Of a DNA stretch of 64,000 nt, positions 10,639 through 23,230 are shown piece after piece. The notes below the pieces were generated by a model, which did not search any database, was not told the DNA's origin, and saw only the letters and a program-made list of their open reading frames with translations. Numbering within the stretch: position 1 is the stretch's first letter; each line of letters starts with the position of its first letter. The stretch is taken from contig JAKSZP010007884.1 of assembly GCA_022478985.1 (NCBI GenBank), positions 186,001 to 250,000 of the forward strand. Reading direction: 5' to 3'. This DNA comes from Massospora cicadina (Eukaryota > Entomophthoromycota > Entomophthoromycetes > Entomophthorales > Entomophthoraceae). The position numbers and the translations under genes were made by a program.

Positions 10639-10653
10639 GAGAAAGAAAAATTT

Positions 10654-10666
10654 AAGAATTTTAATT
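10654..10666. repeat. Target-site duplication of the LINE, right copy
   Basis: AAGAATTTTAATT, identical to 5362-5374. It marks the 5' end of the minus-strand LINE. Confidence 0.8.
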
Positions 10667-11519
10667 ATTGATTTATATAAAAAAACAAACTATCTTGAGC
10701 AGCTTTATTAAATCTGTCAACAGTCAATAAGTGTTTCATTTGTAATTTCAAAAGCGTTGAAAAACTCTTATTGGCAGTAACTTGCAAGTTAGCCTGAAGT
10801 AATGCAACATACTCTCTAATGAATAAATGATGTCATTACCTAAGAAGGTTGCTAGATTAATAAGGTTAATCTGCTGGGGTTGGATAATGGCATTGGGACA
10901 CGCTACCTCTGAATCCAACCCAGGAGTGGTCATAACCTAGGTGGTGGCAGAAGCCAACTAGGTGGATATGTAATTCACTGTTTAAGACAACTCCTGAGGG
11001 TTGAATTCTTTAGCGATGGATTCCATTCCAATTGAGGCGCCAACGGAAGAGCTGGGCCCAAGACCTTATATTAACCCCTTGTTCATCTTTCATAAGAGGC
11101 AAATCATTTTGAAAACATTTAGATAGTTATAAAATTTTATTGTGCTCTTGGGATTAGAGTGGAAGAGATATACTTTCACTTATCTATTTGTTTTGTGCCA
11201 GCTCTTGTGATTAGAGTTAAAGGGATAGTTTCTCTTGTCAAAGTGTTTCTCAAATATACTAGTGGAAGAGTTGAAGGGATCATTTTCATTATCCAGCAGT
11301 GTTTTCAAGTCATGAAAAGGAAGAGCATCAGCACCTGTCAAGTGGTGAAATTATGAGCAGATTAGTTGTGAAGAACTCAATTGTATAAATTCTTCATACA
11401 AATAACACTGTACCCTTTAACATTTAATCAACAAATAATTCAAGCGCACTTCAAACCTGTACCTTAAACCCTAAAAAGATAACATCTGGTCTTAAACCTC
11501 TTTACTGGAGAACTTTATC
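10667..11519. other. Unassigned stretch beside the LINE
   Basis: No convincing coding signal. A moderately GC-rich part near 10850-11080 contains GGTGGTGGCAGAAGCCAAC, which has a vague primer-site look, so an LTR border may lie here. I could not pair it with another copy. Confidence 0.3.
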
Positions 11520-12370
11520 TTTCTTAAGGGGCACATGATTTCACCAGACAAGATTGTCGCTATGCATAATCAGGCCACTCCTACATTCTTGTAAGAGCTG
11601 ATGATCTTCCTAGGCACTTTCATCTTCCTAATTAAGTTTACCCCCAATTTGCAGAGGTAGACGCACCACTTTACTCTACTTTGAGAAAAAGACTATAACG
11701 TGAAATTATGATTATGATGCTGCTATAACGCTTTTAAGTCTATTTTTTGTCCAGCCTAGTCTTGTTCACAAAGACTACACTCCCTTTATTATAGCAGCTG
11801 ACGCCTCTAACTATGAAATAAGATTGGCCATTCTGCAAGCAGGAGAAGACCAGACAGGATAAACAGTAGCTTATATTTAAAGAAGATGTCATTTCTCAAA
11901 ATTAAACTATGCCATATATGATAAGGAATTGCTGGCATTTGTTGAGATTACTCAGTACTGAAGGCACCATCTCCACGGCTCTAAGCCGCTATTCACCATC
12001 CAGACATATCACCGCGCTCTCCTCTACTACAGATCCCCACAAAAGTTGACTTTATGCCATTTCTGTTGACATAAGACACTTTCTATGTTCAATTTTAGGT
12101 GACATTGCGAAAGGTGGCAAAAACTTTCTCCATGATGCTCTTTTGAAAAATCATTATCACTTACTCAATGCACCCCTTATTGATGCCCACAACAATTATG
12201 GACTTATTTCACTGGATCAGGTAGTGACCAATCCATTGATTCTAGCCCATCCAATCCTTACTTGGATGCCATTCCAGAGGACTAAGACCTTTCCTCCTGT
12301 GTTCGCCTATCAAAACCCATATCAAAAAAGTCTAAAACCATTATGAAGGCTGTAGCACGAGGTCCCTTTT
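11520..12370 (+). pseudogene. Decayed Ty3/gypsy RNase H and linker (probably element E)
   Basis: The text reads ISPDKIVAMHNQATPTF then LGTFIFLIKFTPNL, the connection region following RT. RNase H follows at about 11755-12010 with IAADASNYEIRLAIL (first catalytic Asp in ADAS), KLNYAIYDKELLAFVE with the conserved Glu, and HLHGSKPLFTIQTYH. It then becomes a linker, KNHYHLLNAPLIDAHNNYG, open to 12346. Several stops interrupt it. RNase H degrades the RNA strand of the replication intermediate. It has the same strand and order expected for element E, whose RT ends near 5.2 kb, so I take them as one element broken by insertions, but a separate copy is possible. Confidence 0.6.
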
Positions 12371-12605
12371 TGCGCTACTTGCACAGGTTATTGTTGGCCA
12401 GTCCAACTCAAGATATACCATATAGATTGACTACACAATATGATACTAAATTTTTAGTATAGATACAACTACACTAAAGGTTATATTGATCTCTCTCTAA
12501 GCTCCCAGTATAGGTAAGACTTAAGCCTGAGGGCTAAACGACTTTTACAAAATAAAACCTGAATTAAAGAGTACATTATTAGTAAAAAGATTGATATTAT
12601 CTAAA

Positions 12606-13020
12606 GTACCTGGGGAACTTAATAATGTGATGAGGGTAGGTGCATACCATGTGTGAGGGTGGAGTAGATTTAGAAATGTAGAAGATGATGGCACAGTCCA
12701 AGTTCAGAGTTGGAGTAGATCAGGATTCATTATTGAAGACTGGACTGAGATCAATGATGGTAGCACAGTCAATTGGAAACCATTTTTTGCAATATGAGGC
12801 CAATAGAGAGTAAGGTATAATAGGTGGTATAAGGTGGCTGATGAGGCGACTAGAGGAGTTAACCCCTGAATATAATTCTGGGCTTGTAATCAAGATGATA
12901 TTAAGTTGGCTTGGGCATCCTTCCTTATCTCATTGGCCAGTGGAGCACTAATGGGCGATTTATCCAGAATTCAGTGGGCCTTAAGCTTAACATTATTACA
13001 TAAAATCGTTCAGTGCTTTA
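12606..13020 (+). pseudogene. Coding-like stretch of unknown identity
   Basis: One frame reads as protein-like sequence with Trp-rich patches (VQVQSWSRSGFIIEDWTEI, GSTVNWKPFFA, LAWASFLISLASGALMGDL) interrupted by about five stops. At least three are TGA where TGG would fit, so they look like G-to-A decay of Trp codons. It lies about 250 nt before the RT of element F, where Gag or protease would be expected, but no knuckle or protease motif is visible. I do not recognise the family. Confidence 0.35.
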
Positions 13021-13269
13021 AAATATAAGATTATTAGCTAAATTAGACTTTAGGCCCAATAAAATTATCACAGGTTGAATTATTTTAATTATTATAAGCC
13101 ATAATACTGATTTACTAATGAAAATTAAGTATAAATGATGTTGATAGCAATAATAATTTGACATCAATTATAGTAATAATTAAATTGTAACCCCAAAGTC
13201 AAGGCTTCACTAAAGCAATTATCAACATGAGTATGTCACTTAATTCTTACTAATAAGCTTTTATCCTTC

Positions 13270-13786
13270 CATGATTTTGGTTAGCAGGCCGAGATGGGAT
13301 TACCAGATGACCCAAAAATCAAGGCAATTTGAGCCATATTATATTTTGAAAAACTGACTGAGATCTCAGTGGAACAGATGGACCAGATCTTTAAATTATT
13401 TGAATAATATTTTGAGTTAATTACACAAGACAATTATGACCTTGGATGTGCCAAAGGTATAGCTCATAAGGGTGAAGTTGGGTAAAATACCAATTTTATG
13501 TGGTCAATTAAACATTTGTGGGAAAGTGAGGCCATAGTTGCCAACAAAGTTGCCAAGCTACTCAAATATGAGTTATTATTTACATCTTGAGCCCTTTGGA
13601 AAGTTTAATGTTAGCAGTAAAAAAGAGAGATGGATTTTAACTGGGGCTTATATCAATTACTGGCAGCTGATCATAGTAATGAAAAACACTCAAACCTACT
13701 ACCATGGATAGATGATGCTCTTGATCGCCTAGGAGGGGCTCAACTTCTTTCAGCAGTGTATCTTATATCTGTTGCTGAAAATTGAT
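13270..13786 (+). pseudogene. Element F reverse transcriptase, N-terminal part
   Basis: The stretch reads MGLPDDPKIKAI, then IFKLFE.YFELITQDNYDLG (an RT-leading segment typical of Ty3 Pol), VANKVAKLLKYELL, and DDALDRLGGAQLLSAVYLIS near 13707-13766. The last is the segment around motif A, where the usual catalytic Asp reads Tyr or is displaced. It breaks off at the solo LTR insertion site (duplication ATACC, 13787-13791). The fragment is non-functional. Confidence 0.6.
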
Positions 13787-13791
13787 ATACC
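13787..13791. repeat. Target-site duplication of the solo LTR, left
   Basis: ATACC, identical to 15124-15128. Confidence 0.75.
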
Positions 13792-15123
13792 TGTTAGATT
13801 TTGATGGTTGACTCAAAAATAAACCCTTTGAGAAAACCATCAATGTTGATAGATTACTCCTATTGATGGATCCTTTGATCCTCCTGATTCATCTGCATAA
13901 TCTGATAAATCAGATTCACCTCATAACTGCTCTAACTGCATCTGAGGTGCCCAATTATCGTAGCTAATAATAGCTATGATATTATTATATTATGGTTGAT
14001 TATGGGTCCACTTGGGTGCAAAGTGGTCCCATGGCATTAACTAAATTGCACCTCCTAAATTAGTGCACTAATCTTAATGCACTAAGGCGGAAGTTTAATT
14101 CAAATAATGAAATCAATAATCAAGCACTTAAACATAGATATCCCAATTATGGACGTACTTAGTGCTATTGAGAGGCCTGCTGACGTCCCAAATTGGGGTG
14201 CATCATATTTTATGGTCATATATGTTTTATTCCCCATTTATTGTTAGACGTCAAGTTATGATATAGATCCAATTGGGAAGATTTTGCTGATTGAGTTTGC
14301 AACCCAAAGTTGTCCTGATTATGAGAGTAAAATTGCCTTCAATTGGGCTAGAACAATTGTTATTTTTAGTCAATTCATGGGCCAATTGACTTGGGGCTTT
14401 AATAATTATTGCCATGACCAGCAGAGGATTGGCATAATATGAATGAACTCATCTAATAGATGAGTTTGGCCAGGAGATGCCTGAGAGGTATATAATACCA
14501 GTGCCTGGCTGATTAATTAAACATCAATCAATCAATTAATCATCATTTACCATTTTATTGATCATTAATAAATACTGTCGCTTAGTTTATTAATTATTTT
14601 TAACCATCTGTTGTCTGTCTGATATTTTTATCTGTTGCTGTTACATCTATATTAGATAGTTGTGTGTGTTTATTCTTCCCAAAGAAAAGTACCTAGTTGC
14701 CTGCTGAAGAAGTAGTCCCAATTATAGAGGAGTAATTTCCTAATCTTATACAAAGACAGAAGGGCTTTTATTGTTGGTGCCAGTAGACTTGAGAACGGTG
14801 AGCGTAATGGAGTTACTTAGCTATTATTGAGGATTATTAAAACGAAAACCTTACCCATGATGTAACCAGAAAAATTTGAGTCCTGATCCAGAGGTGGAAA
14901 AACTTTCTTCAACGGAGTTGACCCTGTTCAGGTTTCATGTCATTTCTTTCTTTTGGTAATGCCTGCCCCCTGGTCAGCTTGCCTTGGTTAAATAAAATTA
15001 TTGAGGATTACTGGAGAATCTACTTTCCAATTAAGAGTAGGAGTTTCATTTGAAAAGTGAGTTTATATCCTCAATTTCATTGTTAAGTTATTTTAGCTTG
15101 CACCATCAGCTGAAAACTTAACA
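13792..15123 (+). repeat. Solo LTR, 1.33 kb, family G
   Basis: It begins TGTTAGATTTTG and ends ACTTAACA, with 5-bp terminal inverted repeats TGTTA/TAACA, and is flanked by a perfect 5-bp duplication ATACC. No internal coding region is present, so LTR-LTR recombination removed the element body. An inverted relative lies at 62575-63698. Because it interrupts RT of element F, it is younger than F. It is given on the strand on which it reads TGTTAG first; transcription orientation is not proven. Confidence 0.8.
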
Positions 15124-15128
15124 ATACC
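15124..15128. repeat. Target-site duplication of the solo LTR, right
   Basis: ATACC, identical to 13787-13791. Confidence 0.75.
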
Positions 15129-16060
15129 TATGGAGGATCAAGAAAAGATTTCAATAATCACTGGCTAAGGACTATATCAACTGATGCATATACCCTAAGG
15201 CCTTTGAAATACAATGGCTAAATTACAATTAGAAATTGTTGCCATGTTAGGGTTCCAAAACTGTTGTACATTCTCGTCTACCTAGACAATATCAATGTTT
15301 TTTAATTTTAGTTAAAAAATTACCTGTAACACTTGGAAAAAGTTTTCAGCAAATTATCAGCAGTAAATTTGAAGATAAACCCTCATATTTGTACTCCTTA
15401 AGAAATAAATTGAATACTTAGGTTTTATTGTAGATGCTAATGGACTAAACCCCCAAGAACCTAAAGTTGAGGAGATTCAGGTCATGTCACAATTATAAAT
15501 GTTTGAGATGTGCAAGTATTTTAAGAATGGTCAGCTATTATTGCTAGTTCATTAAAAAACTTTGCTTCCATCACCAAGCTACCTTTTCAACTGGTAAAAG
15601 AGTTCAAAGAAAGGCTTTCAATGGAATGAGGAAGCCCTAAATCTCCTTTAGTGCACTTAAAATGTACTCAAAGATATTACTGATATTGTGATATCTAAAT
15701 TTTGATCAGCTGTTTATTATACTAGAACATACATACTTAATGTGAATGGTGCCTTATTAAGTCAAAATAGTCAAAGTTGAAAAAGATACTATGTAGTGTA
15801 TGTGAGATGAACTCTGAGAAAGCATGAGCAAAAAATTCACTGTGATAGAGAATGAATGCCTTGTGGTAATATATGGCTGTAAGCAGTTTAAAGTATACAT
15901 TCATGGAGTAAATTTTCAGGTGGTAACAGAAAATTCTTCACTGCAATAGCTGCATAATTTAAAAGAGCCTAAAGGGATATTGGCCCGTTGGGTCTTGAAA
16001 CTACAAGCATATAAATTTAAGTTATACATCATGTTGACACAGTTTGTTAAAAAAAATGGT
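15129..16060 (+). pseudogene. Element F reverse transcriptase (C-terminal part) and RNase H
   Basis: RT resumes after the solo LTR. Motif C reads LVYLDNINVF with YLDN at 15279-15290 instead of YxDD. The thumb reads EYLGFIVDANGLNP near 15413-15455, followed by the connection segment (SSLKNFASITKLPFQL) and eroded RNase H up to about 16060. Stops are frequent. It would have been part of a Ty3 Pol protein. The YLDN variant also occurs in elements B and C. Confidence 0.6.
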
Positions 16061-16299
16061 ATATCACGGTTGCTAATAGTTTAGTCCTTGAAAGCAAAGC
16101 ATATGAACTTTATAATAAGCTGCTTAATGTTAAAAATGAATATCATCCTTTGAAAATTCAGCCAGCCTTGACCAAGGGATGGAAAACGCAAAGATTTGTC
16201 AAAAGGCAACTTCTTTAAAATAGTTAGAGAAATCTCTAAAGTTCTCAAAGCCTTTTGATTAACTTTAATTATCAATACAATTCTTAAAGCAACCAACTT

Positions 16300-17285
16300 G
16301 GAGGCCTACAGAAAACCCTAGAGGATGTTAGCTGGGAGTACTATGAGGAGTCACTTAACTTTGATGCTGCAACAAATCTTTCTTTTTGCATGATATGTTA
16401 GGCCAACAAACCCTTTAAGAAAGCAACTACTTTCTAGATAGTGAAGCCTGGGTTTATATAACACAATATCCATTAATGTAATAAAGCCTTTGACCATGAG
16501 TATGGAACAAAGCCAATACATTATTGTGACTTTCAGTCACTTGACTAGTTGGGTAGAAACACACGCCTTGACTAAAATGGATGCCAAAAGAACTGCTAAG
16601 TTTATTTGGAGCAGTTTTTCTATTAGCATAGTTGCCCTAAGTTATTTTAACATATAATGGAAGCGACTTTACTAAAAATGTTATAAAAAAACTAAATGAG
16701 TTAATGGGGATATAAGGATTACTGACGATGCCCAAACATCCAGGAAAAAATGGGATGGTCAAAAGATAAATTTACTCTATCCACTACCTTGAAGAAGCTG
16801 GTAGCCGCCAAACCTTCCAGCAGGGTAACTTTTTACCATTGGTGACATTTTCTTTTAATTTAAGTCATAACTCTTCTTTGGGTAAATCTCCTTTGAAATA
16901 CTTTATAATCGTTGGACTTGTTTGCAACAAATTTCATGTTCTGTTCTTGAAATGAGTTTGAAAATGCCGCCCTTACAATATTTGGAGAGCTTGACAAAAG
17001 CTATGATTGGATTAAAGTCTTCAGCCTACTCCAATACACTAAATTGGAAAAATAAGGCATATAATATGAAGTATCACATAGGCCAGCTCTTCCAACTTTT
17101 AAAATTGATAATATGGTTAGCTATTGTTACACCCACGGATTAGTTCAAAAAATAAGCTGGACAAACTCTGGGTTGGACCTTTGAGGCTATACTTAAGTTA
17201 GCATTAGATGCCTATACCATCAAGGACATCTCCTATGAGAGACTAGTAAATAGATTATATGTTAAATTTTTAGTAGAATGCAGAT
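16300..17285 (+). pseudogene. Element F integrase with GPY/F-like end
   Basis: Across frames it reads VTFSHLTSWVETHALTKMD then AKRTAKFIWSSF near 16530-16620, TYNGSDFTKNV near 16650 (second catalytic Asp region) and MPKHPGKNGMVKR near 16730-16770. The C-terminal end reads KLDKLWVGP then DAYTIKD near 17155-17230, which is the GPY/F module. No chromodomain is seen after it. Many frameshifts make it a relic. The enzyme inserted the cDNA into the host genome. Confidence 0.55.
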
Positions 17286-20200
17286 AAGTAGTTAAATAAT
17301 GGAAAACAGACCTAATAAATTTTTTATTATCTGTTTATTGATTCATTGCTATATCCAAATGTCAAACAGATTTAGGATGCTTTATATTTATATTTATTAA
17401 GTATTTTTTTACCTTTTATTTTACTTTTTTATATATACTTTTTGTTGTATAACTTATTATTTATATATTTATAAAAATATATTTCTTATATTATATTCTC
17501 TGGTGATGGACTCCATCAATTTTAATTTGCAACATTTGAGCTTATTTCTGGCAATAAATGTTGCCTCTTTTTTTATGACTCTTGGATGAAGATTAAGTAC
17601 ACATCCTCTCTGACAGCTTAGCAATGTTGGGTTGAGCTGACAACAGGTGCTGTGAGCCTGGATTTTTGGCCACAGAGGAGCTTTCATGATCTGACATATT
17701 GGAAAGAAGATAATCTGGTTAAGCGGGGATGTATTGGCATTTTAACTAGATTATACTTTTTTGTGTATACTCAAAAATTAGTACTTTATTTAATCAGGAG
17801 TAGTGCTTTTTTTAACTAGTTTTTATGATTTTAAGCTTACAAATGGAGAGCTTCAAATCAGACTTTATGTCGATCAAGTGAAAGATATCAGGGCTAATTT
17901 GGTAAACAGAGTTCAAAAATCATTAGGCCAAGTTGCCAATAACTTTGGTTTGCCAAACTTGCAGGTTCACTAGCTGCAACTGTTGGATCATGTTGACGAA
18001 ATTTCCAACTAATATAATTTCAGGTGATGAAGGTAAATAAAAAAGAAAGTTATTATCTAGCAACCAATGCCAATAATTTCTAATAAGTGGTGTTGGAATT
18101 AGTGATTCTCATGGTAGTGCAGGTTCTAATTGGACAAGAGATAACAAGGACTACAATAGGTGAAGTCCCCAATTAAGGCGTCTATTGACAAAGCTATAAA
18201 CAATGATGACCTAATCTATCCATAAACTCAAAGCCCAGATACTACATTGAAGACTTTAGCCAAAATCAATTTAGAACTAAGGGTGATTCTTCCAGCTCGC
18301 CCACTAAAGATCTTGCTACTTAGAGATCTCCAGACTTTACACAATCCCAATACGCTCTAAATAAATATATATCTCCAAAACATAATAAATAACCTTACAT
18401 CTTCTATTATTTAAGTTATTTCTCGGTCCTGTTCAGAAATTGCCTACAAAAAAAAGCAGAAATTTGCCTTAGACACTTCCAGAGTCAAGCTGAGAGATTT
18501 TCCCTAGAGTTAAAGACTACTAGGAGATACGCTATTGCTACAATGACCAGTAATCATGTAGCCTTCAAAGGACAAACCTTTGATTTTCTTGAAAAAATTA
18601 CAACATGTGGGCATTAAAATGCCAGGTGCCACCTATATATTTAAAGATAATATCCATAATCAAACACTTATTACTGTCATAGCTAGTTTTCTATAGTAAA
18701 TTGTCTAAATTTTTTAAGTTTTAACAATATCATTTTTGACTCAAATCATGCTTCCCGTCATCATCCAGAATGTTTTGTATTCAATGAATCCCTTGAACAC
18801 CTGTGTAGCTGCCACAATTTAAAAAATTATTCTGTATTCTTTGGGCATGATTTAATTATATAAGGATTATTACCATATAATGGTTAGTCTAGCTGTATTC
18901 TATTGGAGTACAAATACACCATAGTAGTTATCATAAACAGGCAGCCATGAAGGTATAGATTGGGTATCTTCTACTCATCCTGCTTTAACAACACTTAAGT
19001 GTTGTCAGCGGTAAATAAATTAGGGTATGATTAGAAATCTTGGTTTTATAAAAAGGGCAACAGTAAACAAGTTATACCACCATTTAATGAATCAAAAAAG
19101 TCAAATAAACAGAGAAACTACAGCCATTTGGATTGACAAGTAAATATTATTTGCAGTGAGTGATAGTACTACAGGACCCTATGGTTAATGAAAACTGTGA
19201 AAGACCATCTAGACCAATGTAGTTAGTAGCTATAGTGTTGTACATCTTGTGCTAAACAAAGGAACTTTTTTAGATTTTCAAATTATCTGGTTCAGAGGCA
19301 TTACTTTTATAAAAAAAGGGCTCTTATTCATCTTCTTCCAAAAATGAGCGCATCTACTGTAAAGTTCAATGAATCAGTGGTAAAAAGTAAGGGATGGGTA
19401 GTATATGAGGGAAATAGGACTAAGCTATACAAAAGCAAAGAATTTATACTTTTAATGATTGGGGCCTTGTCACAATGACAAGGCTCTTTCACTATATAGT
19501 TTGATCTCAAATTCCAAATTTTCAAAATAAAAGATGGATCAACTTTGTGGTCTCAGAGCTAGGGTTGGGATTAGAGCTGGGCTTGCCTCTCCAAGCCATT
19601 CTTTATTATCATCCAGGATTAGAGAATTGCATGTGAGGGGCTCTTGAGAAGCTTGATCTTTATAGTTAGGGTGCACAATTTAAGCCACAGTTTGGGATTT
19701 TTTGCCTGCTTTATGTGGTTGCCCTTACATGAAACATTCTATTGCATTAACATAACTAAGAATCTTAGAAACTTAAACACTCCTCAATTACTTTTTGTTT
19801 TTTATGCATATAGGTTCATCAGTTTCCACTTGCGTCGCCTTACTTGTACTTTTATTTATGTAAATAAGTAAAGGTTTTTTCATTGGACTATGACAAACTT
19901 ACATGATTGTCTTTTTTACATTTTATACTAACTAAGTGTTGCTATTTGGCCTAACAAATCATTTAATTCTACTTATTTATCTAATTGATATTTAGCTAAT
20001 AATAGACAGAGACTTTTAATTATATACGCCCAATGGCAGCATCAATCAATAAGGTTAATATGCTATAATTTCTCCTGGGCTGCTTACCATACTTTACTAT
20101 GTCTTAAATCAATTCTTACCTTTATGGCTGTTTAAATTAGTAGGACTAACTTACTATGTTAAAGTCAGGGCATATCGCCATGGTGAAGTATTGTTACAGT

Positions 20201-20780
20201 TCCTATTGATGATTGATCCCTCACCACCCCAGCGGCCTTAAGCTCCAAATTACTAATTTAAACTTGTACCTCACCTCATTAGCTGTGTAAAATTAAATAA
20301 CTTATTTTATTATTAACTCACTTGCCACATAATCACTGAAAATGCTTCAGTAATAGTGTTTTATTATATATCCTAAGCTATCCAACAGTGTCTCATCTAT
20401 TAGCCAATTGCTATTAAGGAAAGAGTATCAAAGGCTAAGGCAATAGTTATTTCTGAATTTTATGAAAATTATGCAACTTTCCCATTTTTTAAGTGCTATA
20501 AATCTACCAGATGTTTTACATCAATGGAAATGAGGGAATTAAGTGCTTACAAGGGATTGTCATTTTGAAAGAGGATATGCCTTTGTCACTGGTAGCTTTG
20601 TCTAAATCTAAGGAAGAGCCCACAGAAGTTACTGTAAGCCCATGTGCCATTGTCAGTAAATAGAAAAACAATGTGTTTACTGTTATATAATAAACCCTTT
20701 GCGGGACAAACATTTTATTTTATTTTTTGTAGTTTCTTTCATCATACAGTACAACTTTTAATAAAGAAAACTGACCTGTA
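17286..20780. other. AT-rich stretch without recognised genes
   Basis: Mostly AT-rich. Short protein-like runs appear in one frame near 17850-18000 (QIRLYVDQVKDIRANLVNRV, then QKSLGQVANNFGLPNLQVH) and near 18930-19200, but they carry stops and match no family I know. Minus-strand open frames at 17469-17687, 19328-19525 and 20516-20713 are short, without motifs, and not supported as genes. Confidence 0.4.
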
Positions 20781-23230
20781 CAGTTGAGATTCAATGCCTA
20801 AGCTCTGGTTTGTAACTAAGTACAAGGCTAAGTTTGATAATAGAATTATGTTTACACTTACATCAAAAGTTCAGCCTGCGTTATGGGCATCAATTGACAC
20901 ATTCAGATAGTTTAAACTTTATGCCACCTTAAAGCAAATGGAAACTAGGACAATCCTGACCGCTAAATTGTTTTTAAACTACTGTGATGCTGGCATACTA
21001 ATGAGGTCGCCATCTTGACTAACCTCAGTGGCTATATTGATCTTAGTTGTAAACAGCACTGGTAAAGAAGATGATTTATAGCTAACCCTGGACTAGATTT
21101 CATTTATGAAATTCTTCCGGTTGGTCTCCTCCTCACCAAGAATATTAATACTATTAAAGCGCATGGACCAGCAGAGCTTCCTCACCCTCAGACAATCCAC
21201 ACTGCTTGGGAAAAGATTTTCAGATGCGCTAAAACAAATATCCTCTCACATTTCCTTTGATAAATTGCCTTCCTGGTCAAAATAAAAGCTTATCATCAGC
21301 AAAAGCTTGAAAAGGTAATGCGTCCCAGCTATGAAGCTGAGCGCTTTTTTATTAATCAAGCGAGCTGTTTTCAGAATTTCAGTTTTTCAAATCGCTCTTG
21401 TTTCATTGGCCCTCTAAAAGTGTCCTAAATCTCTATTACAGTCAAAATTCTATATGAGCTCAAGTCTCTAGCCCCAGGGATTCCTCTTTGTGGCCGCCTT
21501 CTTATGTATGTTCCTCTAAAATAGCTATATTTAGTGGTTGTTAATGTAAAAAATTGAGGCACCATTGACAAGGCTCCAAAATGTTAAATTTTGACTCAGA
21601 ATCCATTTTTAAATTAATACGAATAGTTTTGGGGTGTTTAAGCTTTAATTGGGGTTTAAGCTAGTATGTGCCTCCCCAAACCATTCTTTAGTCTTGAAAG
21701 AACTTCAGTTTTGATGCACTGGGGTGCTCCCCAGAAGGACGAGTATAAAGTATAATGCCCACACCGTTTTTACCACAGTTCAAAACCTTTACCTTCAATG
21801 GGTGATTCCATCTGCATGAACCAATTTTTATCACACCAATAATAATATGTTTTTGGGAACAAACCCACCCTGATTACCTTTTATCAATCTATGTCATACA
21901 TGTGCGTTCCTCAGTTCCCTTTGTCATCCATTGCTTGTATTTATCTTCGAGATAGAATATAAGTTTTTTGGGGGATTTCACTTGCTTACTTGTTCATCCT
22001 TTATTTGCGCTTTTGTATGGCACAAGTACTAGGATATGCTTGTTAGTACTAGTCTCTGATACATATTCAGATGTCAAAACTGAACGTCAAGAATAAATTA
22101 ATGGCATTTATTGGTAAAGCTTTTAAGTTTTCATGCAAGCAAGAATATATTTTTATTTTGACAATAGCTTTAAAAAATGTGTCATCTTTGTTCATCCTGT
22201 TGAGGGTATTTTATCATAATTCAGCATAGAGAGGTACAGTTACTCTTGATTCTTGTTGAGTTATATATAATAGCATTACAAGTCTTAAAAACTTCACGAT
22301 TTAAATAGTATTTAGGGCTGATAATCACAAATGTCTGCTTCTTTATCTGACACAATCATGTGCTCTTGAAAGAAGAAAATTAATAAAATGAGACTTAGGT
22401 TTAGAAGAGCTAGTATCAATTTATAATGGTCAATTTGGCTTAGCTACGCTTTCCATAGTGGCTACTAGGTTTTAGATTGGGAATCTTCACTTAAAGAGAA
22501 TAAAAAATGCCATATATTCAAGCTTATGCGCAGGTTCCCATAAGGTCTCCTAGGGTTTTTCAACGCACCTTAATAACAGAAGTGAAAATTTATAGACCCA
22601 AAAGCATGCCAAAAACTAAAAGTATTTTTTACAAATGCGTAAAACAGCCAGATACTATATTTTCCTTAAGTAGATCTGATTAAAGGCATTTAAGAAGTTA
22701 ATTTTGCTGAAAACTTTGCCTTCACAACATAGAAACAAGCTTAGTGGTTCAATGGCAATGGGTGGGGTCTGGTACCGTTAAGTATTGATATTGCCATAGT
22801 CAATGCAATTTTGAGATAGTTATTAGATTTATACAAATAACATAGGGGGTACATGAAGGTACTTATTAATATTGCCCAGGGCAAACAAGTTTTAACCTGT
22901 GCACCAAACGCAGCCTCTTCATAGAGTGACAATGCTTATGAGTCACAATAAATTATTTTCAGGCCTTATGTTTCAAATCAATGGTTATAAAAAACTGGAT
23001 GATAAATAAGAATACAAAAATCCAGAAAAGCGATATACTAGTTAAAAAAAGACTATAGTTATAGACAATGGTTATGATTTTATACTGCTATAAGTTTTGA
23101 GATTTGTCAATTTCTCAGGACCTGTAGGGTTGATTAATGTGGCTTGTAAGCCATTGTTGCACCTTTTTTTGCTTCTCATCTTTCCAAAATATAATCTTCA
23201 AATAGTCATCTTCCACAAAGGTTTTTATAC
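20781..23230. other. Unassigned stretch with weak coding-like runs
   Basis: Around 21090-21500 one plus-strand frame reads as protein-like text with few stops (LDFIYEILPVGLLL, HPQTIHTAWEKIF, AERFFINQASCF), perhaps an old retroelement Gag, but without a zinc knuckle or other anchor. The remainder is AT-rich. A GC-slightly-richer block near 21640-21700 shares GCCTCYCCAARCCATTCTTT with 19590-19610, hinting at an old dispersed repeat. Confidence 0.3.

Larger units (their letters stand above)
5375..10653 (-). mobile_element. Near-full-length LINE (non-LTR retrotransposon), L1/Tx1-like layout
   Basis: A 5.3 kb minus-strand insertion bounded by a perfect 13-bp duplication. Order from the 5' end at 10653: 5' UTR with two hairpins, ORF1 with a CCHC knuckle, ORF2 with apurinic-type endonuclease, reverse transcriptase and a C-terminal CCHC-like zinc motif, and a short 3' UTR ending with AATAAA (minus strand, 5383-5388) and a short A-rich tail. 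Its base composition is visibly more GC-rich than the flanks. ORF2 carries only a few lesions, so the insertion is young compared with the surrounding elements. It sits next to decayed Ty3 element E. No RNase H domain was recognised, which favours an L1/Tx1-type over a Tad-type layout. Confidence 0.85.
13270..17285 (+). mobile_element. Decayed Ty3/gypsy element F, split by a solo LTR
   Basis: RT sequence occupies 13270-13786, a solo LTR of another family fills 13787-15128, and RT, RNase H, integrase and a GPY/F-like end continue to 17285 in the same orientation. The flanking LTRs of F were not identified and may be lost. It is heavily eroded: stops and frameshifts occur every few tens of codons. 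Confidence 0.65.

Noticed and set aside
20516..20713. Minus-strand frame with a hydrophobic N-terminus as a secreted protein
   Set aside because: It starts at an arbitrary Met in AT-rich DNA, has no downstream gene structure and no recognisable domain.
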